Below are positions 16,706 to 24,731 of a stretch of DNA of 64,000 nucleotides, in pieces. The notes under the pieces are model-generated. The model was not told the origin of the DNA, ran no database searches, and was given only the letters and a program-made list of their open reading frames with translations. Position numbers and translations under genes: made by a program. Origin of the DNA: JAVVHE01 sp032249695 (GTDB lineage Bacteria > Pseudomonadota > Alphaproteobacteria > Sphingomonadales > Sphingomonadaceae); contig JAVVHE010000001.1 of NCBI GenBank assembly GCA_032249695.1, positions 186,001 to 250,000 on the forward strand, written 5' to 3'. Position 1 is the stretch's first letter; each line of letters starts with the position of its first letter.

Positions 16706-17464
16706 GCCCCGCGCGCGTAGACGCTCGCCCGTCAGCGTTGAGATCACGCCGCGCAGCGTGCGCACCTCTTTCTCGCTGAAGGCGGGGCGAGTGAGCAGGT
16801 TGCGCAACGTTCGGCGCGTCGCGGCTTCGCGCGTGATGACGCGGAAATAGCCCGCGCGCTCAAGCTCGCGCTCGACATGGTCGACCAGGGCGTCGACCGA
16901 TGCGGCGGAGGCAGGGCCATCGTAGGCGTTGAGCCGCGCGCCCGGATCGGCTGCGCTCGCCCATTCGTAGGCGACCAGCAGCACCGCCTGTGCGAGGTTG
17001 AGGCTGCCGAAATCGGGGTTGGTCGGCACCGACAGGATCGCCCCCGCGAGCGCCAGTTCATCGGTCAACAGTCCGGTCCGCTCGGGCCCGAACAGCAGCG
17101 CGCTGCGCGTCGGTTCGGCGCGCACCGCCGCAGCAGCCGAGCGCGGCGTGTGGACGAGCTTGGTGAGATCGCGCGGGCGCTGCGCGGTGGCGATGACCAG
17201 ATGGCAGTCGGCCGTGGCCTCGGCGATCGTTCCGAACACGCGCGATTGCGCCAGCACCGCGTCGGCGCCACTCGCGCTGGGGCCGGCGTCGGGGTTTGGC
17301 CAGCCGTCGCGAGGCGCGACAAGGCGAAGGTCAATCATCCCGAAATTAAGCATCGCTCGCGCGGCGGCGCCGATATTTGCGCCCAACTGCGGGCGCACGA
17401 GCACGACTGCGGGTTGCAGCGGCGCGGCTGAGGTGTCATATCCGGCTAACACGGAGGGTGTCAT
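16694..17464 (-). CDS. trmJ: tRNA/rRNA methyltransferase, TrmJ-like SPOUT family
   Basis: 256 residues. SAM-dependent 2'-O-methyltransferase that in TrmJ acts on position 32 of tRNAs. The SPOUT knot motifs are clear: VVLVRPQLGANIGAAARAM (motif 1), LLFGPERTGL (motif 2) and SVPTNPDFGSLNLAQAV (motif 3), followed by a helical C-terminal domain. The ATG at 17464 overlaps the start codon of the divergent DUF4870 gene; a GTG at 17452 in the same frame would avoid this. The 3' end is duplicated just downstream. The exact target nucleotide is inferred from family only. Confidence 0.9.
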   Translation of the reverse strand: MTPSVLAGYDTSAAPLQPAVVLVRPQLGANIGAAARAMLNFGMIDLRLVAPRDGWPNPDAGPSASGADAVLAQSRVFGTIAEATADCHLVIATAQRPRDLTKLVHTPRSAAAAVRAEPTRSALLFGPERTGLLTDELALAGAILSVPTNPDFGSLNLAQAVLLVAYEWASAADPGARLNAYDGPASAASVDALVDHVERELERAGYFRVITREAATRRTLRNLLTRPAFSEKEVRTLRGVISTLTGERLRARGGEP

Positions 17465-17843
17465 GGACGACCGTTACAGCACGCCGCCGGTCCGGCCCAA
17501 CTCGGCCGGCGGCTTCCAGTTGAACAAACCGACGATCGTGTCGCTCTGCTACATGCTCGGGCCGCTGACCGCGGGACTGGTGAACGTGCTCGGCCTGGTC
17601 CTCGCCTATGTCTGGCGCGGCACCCCCGCCGAGCATTGGGAGGAAAGCCACTTCCGCTTCCATATCCGCAGCTTCTGGTACGCAGTGGTGGCAAGCATCC
17701 TGGCCATCCCGGTGTGGGTGATCGGCCTGCGCTGGCTGGCGGTCATCGCGATTGGGCTATGGTTCGTCGCGCGCGCGTTCCTGGCGCTGACGGAGGCGCA
17801 GAAACCCCAGCCCGTGCCCAACCCGGAGGCGCTATTCTGGTAA
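17463..17843 (+). CDS. DUF4870-like small inner-membrane protein
   Basis: 126 residues. ATG 17463 has an excellent ribosome site (GGAGG at 17454-17458). A polar N-terminus is followed by three hydrophobic segments: about 24-46, 63-83 and 84-104. The conserved ESHFRFHIRSFW between the first two and the Pro-rich tail (PQPVPNPEALFW) are usual for this group of membrane proteins, whose role is unknown. It is divergent from trmJ with overlapping start codons, and followed by a dead tandem copy of itself. Confidence 0.85.
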   Translation: MDDRYSTPPVRPNSAGGFQLNKPTIVSLCYMLGPLTAGLVNVLGLVLAYVWRGTPAEHWEESHFRFHIRSFWYAVVASILAIPVWVIGLRWLAVIAIGLWFVARAFLALTEAQKPQPVPNPEALFW

Positions 17844-17902
17844 GCTTGCAGCCCCCGCCGACACGCTCAACTGCGCGGTAACGCAACGAGGTCGTCGCGG
17901 GG

Positions 17903-18266
17903 ATGGAACAGCGTGACGATCCGGCGCAGCGGTCGACCTTCGAGTTTAACCGGCCGACCATGGTCGCGCTGCTCCATCTGGTGAGCGTGCCGACCGGCGT
18001 CACCGTGCTGATCGGCCTGCCCCTCGCATGCGTTTGGAAGCACGAGGCCATAGAGGACTGGATGCGCAGCCACTAACGCTCCCATTTCCGCTGTTTCTGA
18101 TGCTCGCCGGCGCTGGGCATGGTGTGTGATGCTCACGCTCCTGGGTCGGCGGCGAGATCCTAATCCTCGTGCTTCTTGAGCTTTACATGCTGATCCGGAC
18201 GATCCTCGCGCTGCTGGAAGCGCAGACAGACAATCCGATCCCGCGCACCGAAGCCCTGTTGTGGCA
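17903..18266 (+). pseudogene. Dead tandem copy of the DUF4870-like gene
   Basis: Begins MEQRDDPAQRSTFEFNRPTM, parallel to FQLNKPTI in the intact copy at 17463-17843, and stays in register to SH. There the Phe codon of the intact gene (TTC) is TAA (18074-18076), and a few codons on Trp (TGG) is TGA. After a frameshift the C-terminus reappears as LIRTILALLEAQTDNPIPRT EALLW against ARAFLALTEAQKPQPVPNPEALFW-type sequence. Two nonsense codons and a frameshift leave no function for the full protein, though a 57-residue product could still be made. Confidence 0.8.
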
Positions 18267-18424
18267 GCGCCCCTGCGATCGAACAGCGGGCCTTGGTGTG
18301 GCCGCACGTTGACCGGTTTCGTCCGCGCATGGTGGCAAGGTCTGTGCGTCAGGCCCGAGCGGCGACTACGGCCCGCAGGCCCGCTGCCCGGAACCCTGCA
18401 TGGGCCTCCAGGCAGCGGCTGTCT

Positions 18425-19876
18425 TCAGGCGGCCTGCGCCATCTTCTCAGCCTTGGCGACGGCCTCTTCGATGGTGCCGACCATGTAGAAGGCGCTTTCG
18501 GGCAGGTGGTCATATTCGCCATTGACGATCGCCTTGAAGCTGCGGACCGTGTCGGCCAGCTGCACAAAGACTCCGGGAAAGCCGGTGAAGACTTCGGCGA
18601 CGTGAAAGGGCTGGCTAAGGAAGCGCTGGATTTTGCGCGCGCGGGCGACGGTCAGCTTGTCCTCTTCGCTCAGCTCATCCATGCCCAGGATCGCAATGAT
18701 ATCCTGCAGCGACTTATAGCGCTGCAGCGTCGCCTGCACCGCGCGCGCCGTCTCATAATGCTCCTGTCCGACGATGCGGGGATCGAGCACGCGGCTGGTC
18801 GAGTCGAGCGGGTCGACCGCCGGATAGATTCCCAGTTCGGAAATCGCGCGGCTCAGCACGGTCGTCGCATCAAGATGCGCGAACGAGGTCGCCGGCGCCG
18901 GGTCCGTCAAGTCGTCGGCGGGCACGTAGATGGCCTGCACCGACGTGATCGAGCCCTTGTTGGTCGAGGTGATCCGCTCCTGCAACTGGCCCATGTCGGT
19001 CGACAGCGTCGGCTGATAGCCCACGGCCGAGGGAATGCGCCCGAGCAGTGCCGACACTTCCGAGCCCGCCTGCGTGAAGCGGAAAATATTATCGACGAAG
19101 AACAACACGTCCTGCCCTTCGACGTCGCGGAAATATTCGGCCATCGTCAGACCCGACAAAGCAACGCGCGCGCGCGCACCCGGTGGCTCGTTCATCTGGC
19201 CGAATACCAGCGCCACCTTTGAGCCTTCGGAGACGGCGTTCCCATCGGCATCGGTCTTGATGACGCCGGCTTCCTTGAACTCAACGTAGAGATCGTTGCC
19301 CTCGCGCGTCCGCTCGCCGACGCCCGCGAACACCGAATAGCCGCCATGGCCCTTGGCGATGTTGTTGATGAGTTCCTGGATGAGCACGGTCTTGCCCACG
19401 CCCGCACCGCCGAACAGGCCGATCTTGCCGCCGCGCGCATAGGGCGCGAGCAGGTCGATGACCTTGATGCCGGTTACCAGAATCGCGGCCTCGGTCGACT
19501 GGTCGATGAATTTCGGCGCATCCGCGTGGATGGGCGCGGTCTCGGCGTTACCGATGGGCCCGCGCTCGTCGATCGGCTCACCGATCACGTTCATGATGCG
19601 GCCGAGGACCTTGGGGCCGACCGGCACGCGGATTTGGCTGCCGGTGTCCATCACCTGCTGGCCGCGCGTCATGCCGTCGGTCGAGTCCATCGCGATCGTG
19701 CGGACGATGTTCTCGCCCAGGTGCTGCGCGACTTCGAGCACGAGGCGACGGCCATCGACCGTGGTCTCGAGTGCCGTCAGGATCTCGGGAAGGTTCTCGT
19801 CAAACTGCACGTCGACGACGGCGCCGATCACCTGCGCGACGCGGCCGATATTGTTGGTGGTGGGTTGGGTGGCCAT
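18425..19876 (-). CDS. atpD: ATP synthase F1 subunit beta
   Basis: 483 residues from ATG 19876, with CAGGAAA upstream; the frame runs 44 codons further with no signal. Catalytic subunit: Walker A GGAGVGKT at 156-163, GERTREGNDLY, and Walker B VLFFVDNIFRFTQAG. It is the last gene of the leftward atp cluster. The usual next gene, atpC, is absent here and found at 34903. Upstream, instead of following atpG directly, it is separated from it by a gene for a secreted protein. Confidence 0.97.
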   Translation of the reverse strand: MATQPTTNNIGRVAQVIGAVVDVQFDENLPEILTALETTVDGRRLVLEVAQHLGENIVRTIAMDSTDGMTRGQQVMDTGSQIRVPVGPKVLGRIMNVIGEPIDERGPIGNAETAPIHADAPKFIDQSTEAAILVTGIKVIDLLAPYARGGKIGLFGGAGVGKTVLIQELINNIAKGHGGYSVFAGVGERTREGNDLYVEFKEAGVIKTDADGNAVSEGSKVALVFGQMNEPPGARARVALSGLTMAEYFRDVEGQDVLFFVDNIFRFTQAGSEVSALLGRIPSAVGYQPTLSTDMGQLQERITSTNKGSITSVQAIYVPADDLTDPAPATSFAHLDATTVLSRAISELGIYPAVDPLDSTSRVLDPRIVGQEHYETARAVQATLQRYKSLQDIIAILGMDELSEEDKLTVARARKIQRFLSQPFHVAEVFTGFPGVFVQLADTVRSFKAIVNGEYDHLPESAFYMVGTIEEAVAKAEKMAQAA

Positions 19877-19896
19877 GATTTCCTGCCTTCTTGGTT

Positions 19897-20217
19897 CTAT
19901 TTCGCCGCGTCGACTGGGAAGTTCATAATCGCGCAAGCCGGCGTGTCTCCACTCAGCTTGCGCCACTCTCCCGCGATTTGCTTGACGACGATCGTCTTGC
20001 GCGGCCACGGGCCCTGGTTTGCGTACTCGCGGTAAGAACAGTGGTATCTGTCATCCGCCCCCAGCCGCTCACAACGCAGGCTCTTGATCCGCGTACAGTG
20101 TGTGAAGTTGCCGGGCATGGATGTGGTGCGCGCCCAATCGATGTCTTGAATGGTCGGAGGTGAAGCCTGCCCGAGGCTCGGCAGCGCCATTGCGGCGGCT
20201 AGGGTCAATGCGCGCAT
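19897..20217 (-). CDS. Small secreted protein lying between atpG and atpD
   Basis: 106 residues. Signal peptide MRALTLAAAMALPSLGQA, then a polar domain with four Cys (FTHC, LRC, YHC, PAC) that could form two disulfides in the periplasm. No family recognised. It ends 20 bases before the atpD start, on the same strand, so it should be on the atp transcript. No clear ribosome site precedes its ATG, and the sequence just upstream contains a suspicious G11C9 run, so its link to atpG needs care. Confidence 0.7.
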   Translation of the reverse strand: MRALTLAAAMALPSLGQASPPTIQDIDWARTTSMPGNFTHCTRIKSLRCERLGADDRYHCSYREYANQGPWPRKTIVVKQIAGEWRKLSGDTPACAIMNFPVDAAK

Positions 20218-20408
20218 CCACTCAGGACCGTCGTCCCGGGCGTTTTACGGGTGGGGGCGGCCGTTGGCCAAAACCATGCACGTAGAATATACGGGCGGGT
20301 TTCCATTTCCAAAATCCCTGCCTGTCCTTCGGGGGGGGGGGCCCCCCCCCGGGCCCCGCACCCGGGCGGCCCCGACGTGGGTGGAGGACGGTAGCGGAGC
20401 GCACTGCC
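20218..20408. other. Odd spacer with a G11C9 homopolymer run
   Basis: Between atpG and the small secreted gene. G11 at 20331-20341 is followed directly by C9 at 20342-20350, then GGGCCCC, next to stretches of AAA, TTT and CCC unlike the rest of the window. It is either a sequencing or assembly fault (low-quality read, contig join) or an extreme hairpin. I see no coding potential. Confidence 0.7.
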
Positions 20409-21284
20409 CTACAGCGCCTCCGCGCCGCTGATGATTTCGATCAGTTCCTTGGTGATCGCGGCCTGCCGCGTGCGGTTGTAGGTCAAGGTCAGGCGGTTGA
20501 TCACGTCGCCGGCATTGCGCGTGGCGTTGTCCATCGCGGTCATCTGCGCGCCGTAGAAGCCGGCCTGGTTCTCAAGCACCGCGCGGAACAGCTGCACCGC
20601 GATGTTGCGCGGCAGCAGCTCGGCGAGGATCGCATCCTCGCTCGGCTCATATTCCACCACGGCCCCGCCCGCGTCGCCGGCACCATCGGTCACGGGCACC
20701 GGGATCAGCTGCTTGCGGACAGGCTCCTGCACCAGGACCGTTCGGAAGCGGCTGTAAATCAGGTGCGCGACATCGAATTCGCCCGCCTCGAAGCGGCGCA
20801 CCAGATCGATGCCGATCGCGCCAGCGTCGTTGAAGCCGACGCGCTTCAGATTGGAAAAGTCAGTGTAATGGCCGATGCGATCGCGGAACAGGCGCGTGAT
20901 CGGAGCGCGCCCCTTGCGGCCGACCAGGTAAAACTGAACGTCTTTGCCCTCGGCGACCAGCTCCTCCGCCGTGCGGCGCGCAAGGCGGACGATGTTCGTA
21001 TTGAACCCCCCCGCGAGGCCGCGCTCGGAGGTGGCGACGACGATCAGGTGGCGCTGGTCCCTGCCCGTGCCCGCCAGCAACGGCGGCGCCGACGGGCTCG
21101 CGGCGATCTTGGCGCCCAGCGAGGCCATCACCGCCTCCATGCGCTCGGCATAGGGGCGCGCGGCCTCGGCGGCTTCCTGCGCGCGGCGCAGCTTGGCGGC
21201 GGCGACCATCTTCATCGCCTTGGTGATCTTCTGGGTCGACTTGACCGAGGCGATGCGGAGCTTGAGCGTCTTCAGCGAAGGCAT
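20409..21284 (-). CDS. atpG: ATP synthase F1 subunit gamma
   Basis: 291 residues, normal length. Central rotor shaft linking the c-ring to the alpha/beta catalytic head. The N-terminal helix (LRIASVKSTQKITKAMKMVAA) and the C-terminal helix (NAGDVINRLTLTYNRTRQAA, then ITKELIEIISGAEAL) are conserved, as is TSERGLAGGFNTNI in the middle. It begins six bases after the stop of the monooxygenase-like gene, so it is translated from the same leftward transcript as atpA although three foreign genes lie between them. Confidence 0.97.
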   Translation of the reverse strand: MPSLKTLKLRIASVKSTQKITKAMKMVAAAKLRRAQEAAEAARPYAERMEAVMASLGAKIAASPSAPPLLAGTGRDQRHLIVVATSERGLAGGFNTNIVRLARRTAEELVAEGKDVQFYLVGRKGRAPITRLFRDRIGHYTDFSNLKRVGFNDAGAIGIDLVRRFEAGEFDVAHLIYSRFRTVLVQEPVRKQLIPVPVTDGAGDAGGAVVEYEPSEDAILAELLPRNIAVQLFRAVLENQAGFYGAQMTAMDNATRNAGDVINRLTLTYNRTRQAAITKELIEIISGAEAL

Positions 21285-21289
21285 TGCGT

Positions 21290-21577
21290 CTACAGGCTTT
21301 CCAGCTCGGTGATCGTGACCGGACCGGCCAGCCAGTCCTCGTAGCTTGCATAGACAGCGCGCGTGTAATCCTGCTCGTGGTGGAAATCGAACGCGGCGCG
21401 ATCGGCCCAGACTTCGTAGATCAGCACGGTCGGCGTTCCATCGGCGGGCCGGTGCGGTTGGAAGGCATGGCAGCCCGTCTCGGCGAGCGTCCGCTCGACG
21501 AGCCCCGCGACGGCCGCGCGGGCGCTCGCAAAATGCTCGGGCTTGACCGGCACGCTCGCCAGCACGGCGTAAGCCAT
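21290..21577 (-). CDS. Antibiotic biosynthesis monooxygenase (ABM) domain protein
   Basis: 95 residues, one dimeric ferredoxin-like ABM domain as in YgiN and quinol monooxygenases: MAYAVLASVPVKPEHF at the N-terminus, ETGCHAFQPHRP, and VLIYEVWADRAAFDFHHE. Members oxidise quinols or aromatic compounds without cofactor, or degrade haem, so the exact role is open. ATG 21577 overlaps the preceding stop (TGATG), and atpG starts six bases after its own stop. It is the last of three non-atp genes inside the ATP synthase cluster. Confidence 0.88.
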   Translation of the reverse strand: MAYAVLASVPVKPEHFASARAAVAGLVERTLAETGCHAFQPHRPADGTPTVLIYEVWADRAAFDFHHEQDYTRAVYASYEDWLAGPVTITELESL

Positions 21578-22032
21578 CAGAACGCCCCGTTGGGGTTGGA
21601 CGCCCTGGTCACGTTCTGCAGCACGTCCCAATGTTCGGCGATGCGGCCCTGCGCGTCGAACCGGTAGATGTCGATGAGCGCCAAAGTCGCGCCATTGGCC
21701 TGGGCGCGGCTGTGCAGGATGACGAGGTCGCCATCCGCCGCCGCACGCTCGGTGCGGACGACGATGCTGCCTAGCTTTCCGTCGCGCAGGTCGTCTGCGG
21801 TCTTCAGGAATGCGTCGACCGTGGTCGCAGTCAGGAACGGCGAATGGCTGCGGAAATTGGGCGCAAGATACGGGCGCAGCACCGCCGAGCCGCGCCTCGA
21901 CACCGCATAGGCATCATAGAAGCGCAGCGCCGCTGCCTTGTTCTCCTGCGGCCCCGCGCGCGCGGGCACCGACAGGGCGAGCGCGGCGACGGTTACCAGC
22001 GCGAAGCGGGGAAGGAGTGTGGCCACGGTCAT
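21577..22032 (-). CDS. Secreted SnoaL-like (NTF2-fold) protein
   Basis: 151 residues from ATG 22032, which overlaps the upstream stop (TGATG). A signal peptide (LLPRFALVTVAALALSVPARA, about residues 6-26) is followed by an NTF2-type cone: AALRFYDAYAVSRR, YLAPNFRSHSPFL, VVRTERAAADGDLVILHSR and DIYRFDAQGRIAEHWDVLQ. The last motif is typical of SnoaL-like proteins. Function unknown; such proteins range from cyclases to binding proteins. Export makes a direct role in the F1 head unlikely despite its place between atpA and atpG. Confidence 0.87.
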   Translation of the reverse strand: MTVATLLPRFALVTVAALALSVPARAGPQENKAAALRFYDAYAVSRRGSAVLRPYLAPNFRSHSPFLTATTVDAFLKTADDLRDGKLGSIVVRTERAAADGDLVILHSRAQANGATLALIDIYRFDAQGRIAEHWDVLQNVTRASNPNGAF

Positions 22033-22394
22033 CACTTCGCGCGCGACGCGCTCCAGTTGAACAGGAAATTGCGCTGTTCGGCCCAGGTCTGGCCCTGAGC
22101 CATCGCGCCGACGAGGCAGACCGAAGTGTGATAGGCGACCTCGCCACCATGCGTGCGGAATGACGCGCAGGTGCGGCCGCGATCGGTCTTCCACCGGCCC
22201 GCTTCGATCGGCGACTGGTAGAACAGCCCGCTGACCGTGCCGTCCGAGGCAAGCGTTAGCTGCATCGGGCGCGAATAGGTCGGCTGATCGGGGGTGGAGA
22301 GATCCACCACCCAGTCGCCCGCCAGCGCCGGTGCGCTCTCGGCAGCAGCCGCGGGGGCAAGCGCCAGACTCGCCGCGATGATCGCTGCGCGCAT
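22032..22394 (-). CDS. Small secreted protein following atpA
   Basis: 120 residues. Signal peptide MRAAIIAASLALAPAAAA, then a domain with GDWVVDLSTPDQPTYSRPM, LASDGTVSGLFYQSPIEAG RWKTDRGRTCASF-type strands and two Cys. The WxVDLR-like opening and beta-rich pattern suggest a small beta-barrel or lipocalin-like fold, but I cannot name a family. ATG overlaps the atpA stop (TGATG), and its own stop overlaps the next ATG the same way, so it is translationally coupled to atpA. Confidence 0.8.
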   Translation of the reverse strand: MRAAIIAASLALAPAAAAESAPALAGDWVVDLSTPDQPTYSRPMQLTLASDGTVSGLFYQSPIEAGRWKTDRGRTCASFRTHGGEVAYHTSVCLVGAMAQGQTWAEQRNFLFNWSASRAK

Positions 22395-23923
22395 CAGCCG
22401 AACGTCCGCCCGAAGTCGGTCAGGATCGACTTCAGCTGCGCGGTGGTGTCGTTCGAAAGCTCGCGGCTGGTGCGGATCGCGTCCAGCACGCCGGCGTGCT
22501 CTGCGCGCATGTGGCTGAGGAGTTGGCTCTCGTAGCGCGTCACCGCCGCGGCCGGCACCGTGTCCAGGAAGCCGTTCACGCCCGCGAAGATGCTCACCAC
22601 CTGCTCCTCGAACGGCATTGGCTGGAACTGCGGCTGCTTCAAAAGCTCGGTCAGCCGCGCGCCGCGGTTCAGCAGGCGCTGCGTCGACGCATCGAGGTCC
22701 GATCCGAACTGCGCGAAGGCAGCCATCTCGCGATATTGCGCCAGCTCCAGCTTGATCGATCCGGCAACCTTCTTCATCGCCTTAGTCTGCGCCGCCGAGC
22801 CGACGCGGCTGACCGACAGCCCGACGTTAATCGCGGGCCGCACGCCCTGATAAAACAGATCGGTCTCAAGGAAGATCTGCCCGTCGGTGATCGAGATCAC
22901 GTTGGTCGGGATATAGGCCGACACGTCGCCCGCCTGCGTTTCGATGATCGGCAGCGCGGTCAGCGAGCCATTGCCGTTCGCGTCGTTCATCTTCGCCGCG
23001 CGTTCAAGCAGGCGGCTGTGCAGATAAAACACGTCACCCGGATACGCCTCGCGGCCCGGCGGGCGGCGCAGCAGCAGCGACATCTGGCGGTAGGCAACCG
23101 CCTGCTTGGAGAGGTCGTCATACACGATCACCGCGTGCATGCCGTTGTCGCGGAAATACTCGCCCATCGCGCAACCGGTGTAGGGCGCCAGATATTGCAG
23201 CGGCGCAGGCTCCGACGCGGTCGCGGCGACGACGATCGAGTATTCGAGCGCGCCCTGCTCCTCCAGCGCGCGGACGAACTGCGCGACGGTGGAGCGCTTC
23301 TGGCCGATTGCGACATAGACGCAGTAGAGCTTCTTGCTCTCGTCCGTGCCCTTGTTGACCTCGCGCTGATTGATGAACGTGTCGAGCGCGACAGCGGTCT
23401 TGCCGGTCTGGCGGTCACCGATGATCAGCTCGCGCTGGCCGCGGCCAACGGGCACGAGCGCGTCGAGCGCCTTGAGGCCGGTCTGCATCGGCTCGTGCAC
23501 GCTCTTGCGGGGGATGATGCCCGGCGCCTTCACCTCGACACGCCGGCGCTCGGCGGCGGCGATTGGGCCCTTGCCGTCGATCGGATTGCCCAGCGCGTCG
23601 ACCACGCGGCCCAGCAGGCCCTTGCCGACCGGCACGTCGACGATCGTCTGCGTGCGCTTGACGCTGTCCCCTTCCTTGATCTCCGCATCCGAACCGAACA
23701 CGACGACGCCGACATTGTCCGCCTCAAGATTCAGCGCCATGCCTTTGACGCCGTTCTCAAACTCGACCATTTCGCCGGCCTGGACATTGTCCAGCCCGTA
23801 GATGCGCGCGATACCGTCGCCGACCGAGAGGACCTGGCCGATTTCAGAGACTTCGGCTTCGGCTCCGAAATTCTCGATCTGATCGCGGATGACGCGGCTG
23901 ATTTCGGCTGCGCGGATGTCCAT
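22394..23923 (-). CDS. atpA: ATP synthase F1 subunit alpha
   Basis: 509 residues, normal length. Non-catalytic nucleotide-binding subunit: Walker A GDRQTGKT at 169-176, the TIVVAATASEPAPLQYLAPY-type block (read here as IVVAATASEPAPLQY), and PGREAYPGDVFYLHSRLLER. It begins five bases after atpH. Normally atpG follows directly; here three unrelated genes do, the first overlapping the atpA stop codon. Confidence 0.97.
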   Translation of the reverse strand: MDIRAAEISRVIRDQIENFGAEAEVSEIGQVLSVGDGIARIYGLDNVQAGEMVEFENGVKGMALNLEADNVGVVVFGSDAEIKEGDSVKRTQTIVDVPVGKGLLGRVVDALGNPIDGKGPIAAAERRRVEVKAPGIIPRKSVHEPMQTGLKALDALVPVGRGQRELIIGDRQTGKTAVALDTFINQREVNKGTDESKKLYCVYVAIGQKRSTVAQFVRALEEQGALEYSIVVAATASEPAPLQYLAPYTGCAMGEYFRDNGMHAVIVYDDLSKQAVAYRQMSLLLRRPPGREAYPGDVFYLHSRLLERAAKMNDANGNGSLTALPIIETQAGDVSAYIPTNVISITDGQIFLETDLFYQGVRPAINVGLSVSRVGSAAQTKAMKKVAGSIKLELAQYREMAAFAQFGSDLDASTQRLLNRGARLTELLKQPQFQPMPFEEQVVSIFAGVNGFLDTVPAAAVTRYESQLLSHMRAEHAGVLDAIRTSRELSNDTTAQLKSILTDFGRTFG

Positions 23924-23928
23924 GTCGT

Positions 23929-24480
23929 TTAGCCCTTCATCGCCGCACCGATGGCGGCCAGTTTCGATTTGATGGATGCGTCGATGCGGCGGCTGCCGAT
24001 CTGCACGACCAGCCCGCCGAGGATCGCCGGATCGATCTCCACGTCGACCGACACCTCGCGCCGCAGCGCGGTCCGCAGGCGCTGCGTCAGCGCGGCGCGA
24101 TTCGCGTCCGACAGCGGCACCGCCGAAGTGACGCGCGCGGTCGTCTCGCCACGATACCTTGCGGCAGCTTCGCGGAAGCCGCGGATGACCGCAGGCAGCT
24201 GCGCCAGCCGCCGGTTCTTGGCGAGCACCTTCAGCGTGTTGGCGGTCAGCCCATCAAGCGCCATGGCCTCCGCGAGCGCGGTCACCGCACGCTGCGCCGC
24301 TTCACGCTCGATGAGCGGCGAGGTCGTCAGCCGACGAAAATCGGCGTCGGCTGTCAGCGCGTCGGCAAGCCGCGCGAGCGATCCCGCGACAGCGTCGAGC
24401 TCGCCGCGATCGCGCGCAGCTTCAAACAGCGCGGTTGCGTAACGTCCTGAAAGGCCGGTCGAAAGGCCGCTGGTCGCCAA
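23929..24480 (-). CDS. atpH: ATP synthase F1 subunit delta
   Basis: 183 residues, normal length. Peripheral-stalk subunit that ties the alpha/beta head to the b subunits. Recognised by GRYATALFEAARDRGELDAV at the N-terminus, NTLKVLAKNRRLAQLPAVI in the middle and the C-terminal DPAILGGLVVQIGSRRIDAS. First gene of the leftward cluster. The F0 genes are not in the window. The 250 bases upstream, shared with the divergent PEP-CTERM gene, should hold its promoter; I could not single one out. Confidence 0.95.
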   Translation of the reverse strand: MATSGLSTGLSGRYATALFEAARDRGELDAVAGSLARLADALTADADFRRLTTSPLIEREAAQRAVTALAEAMALDGLTANTLKVLAKNRRLAQLPAVIRGFREAAARYRGETTARVTSAVPLSDANRAALTQRLRTALRREVSVDVEIDPAILGGLVVQIGSRRIDASIKSKLAAIGAAMKG

Positions 24481-24731
24481 GGATGGTCCTGTCCTGCCGA
24501 TATGGGGGACCGGCGGGTTATCGGCCGATAAGCCGCCCGCGCCGGGTGCCCCAATCCGCTAGCACGCACGCTGCGGTGCGGCAAGACCGGGGGCAGCACC
24601 GAGCGAGTGTCGGCTGACTTTACGGTCATGCAACATTCGATTCGGGCCAGCAACGGGAATCCGGTGTGCGTGGATGTTGGCACGGTTCTTGCTAGTTACA
24701 TTTACCTTATAACGGGGGTCCATTTACGCGC

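Noticed and set aside
20331..20357. G/C run as a transcription terminator
   Set aside because: No U-tract, and the homopolymers look more like an artefact than a designed hairpin.
22496..23932. Open frame of 478 codons opposite atpA
   Set aside because: Shadow of atpA in high-GC DNA, with composition (Arg, Val, Asp, His) typical of antisense frames.
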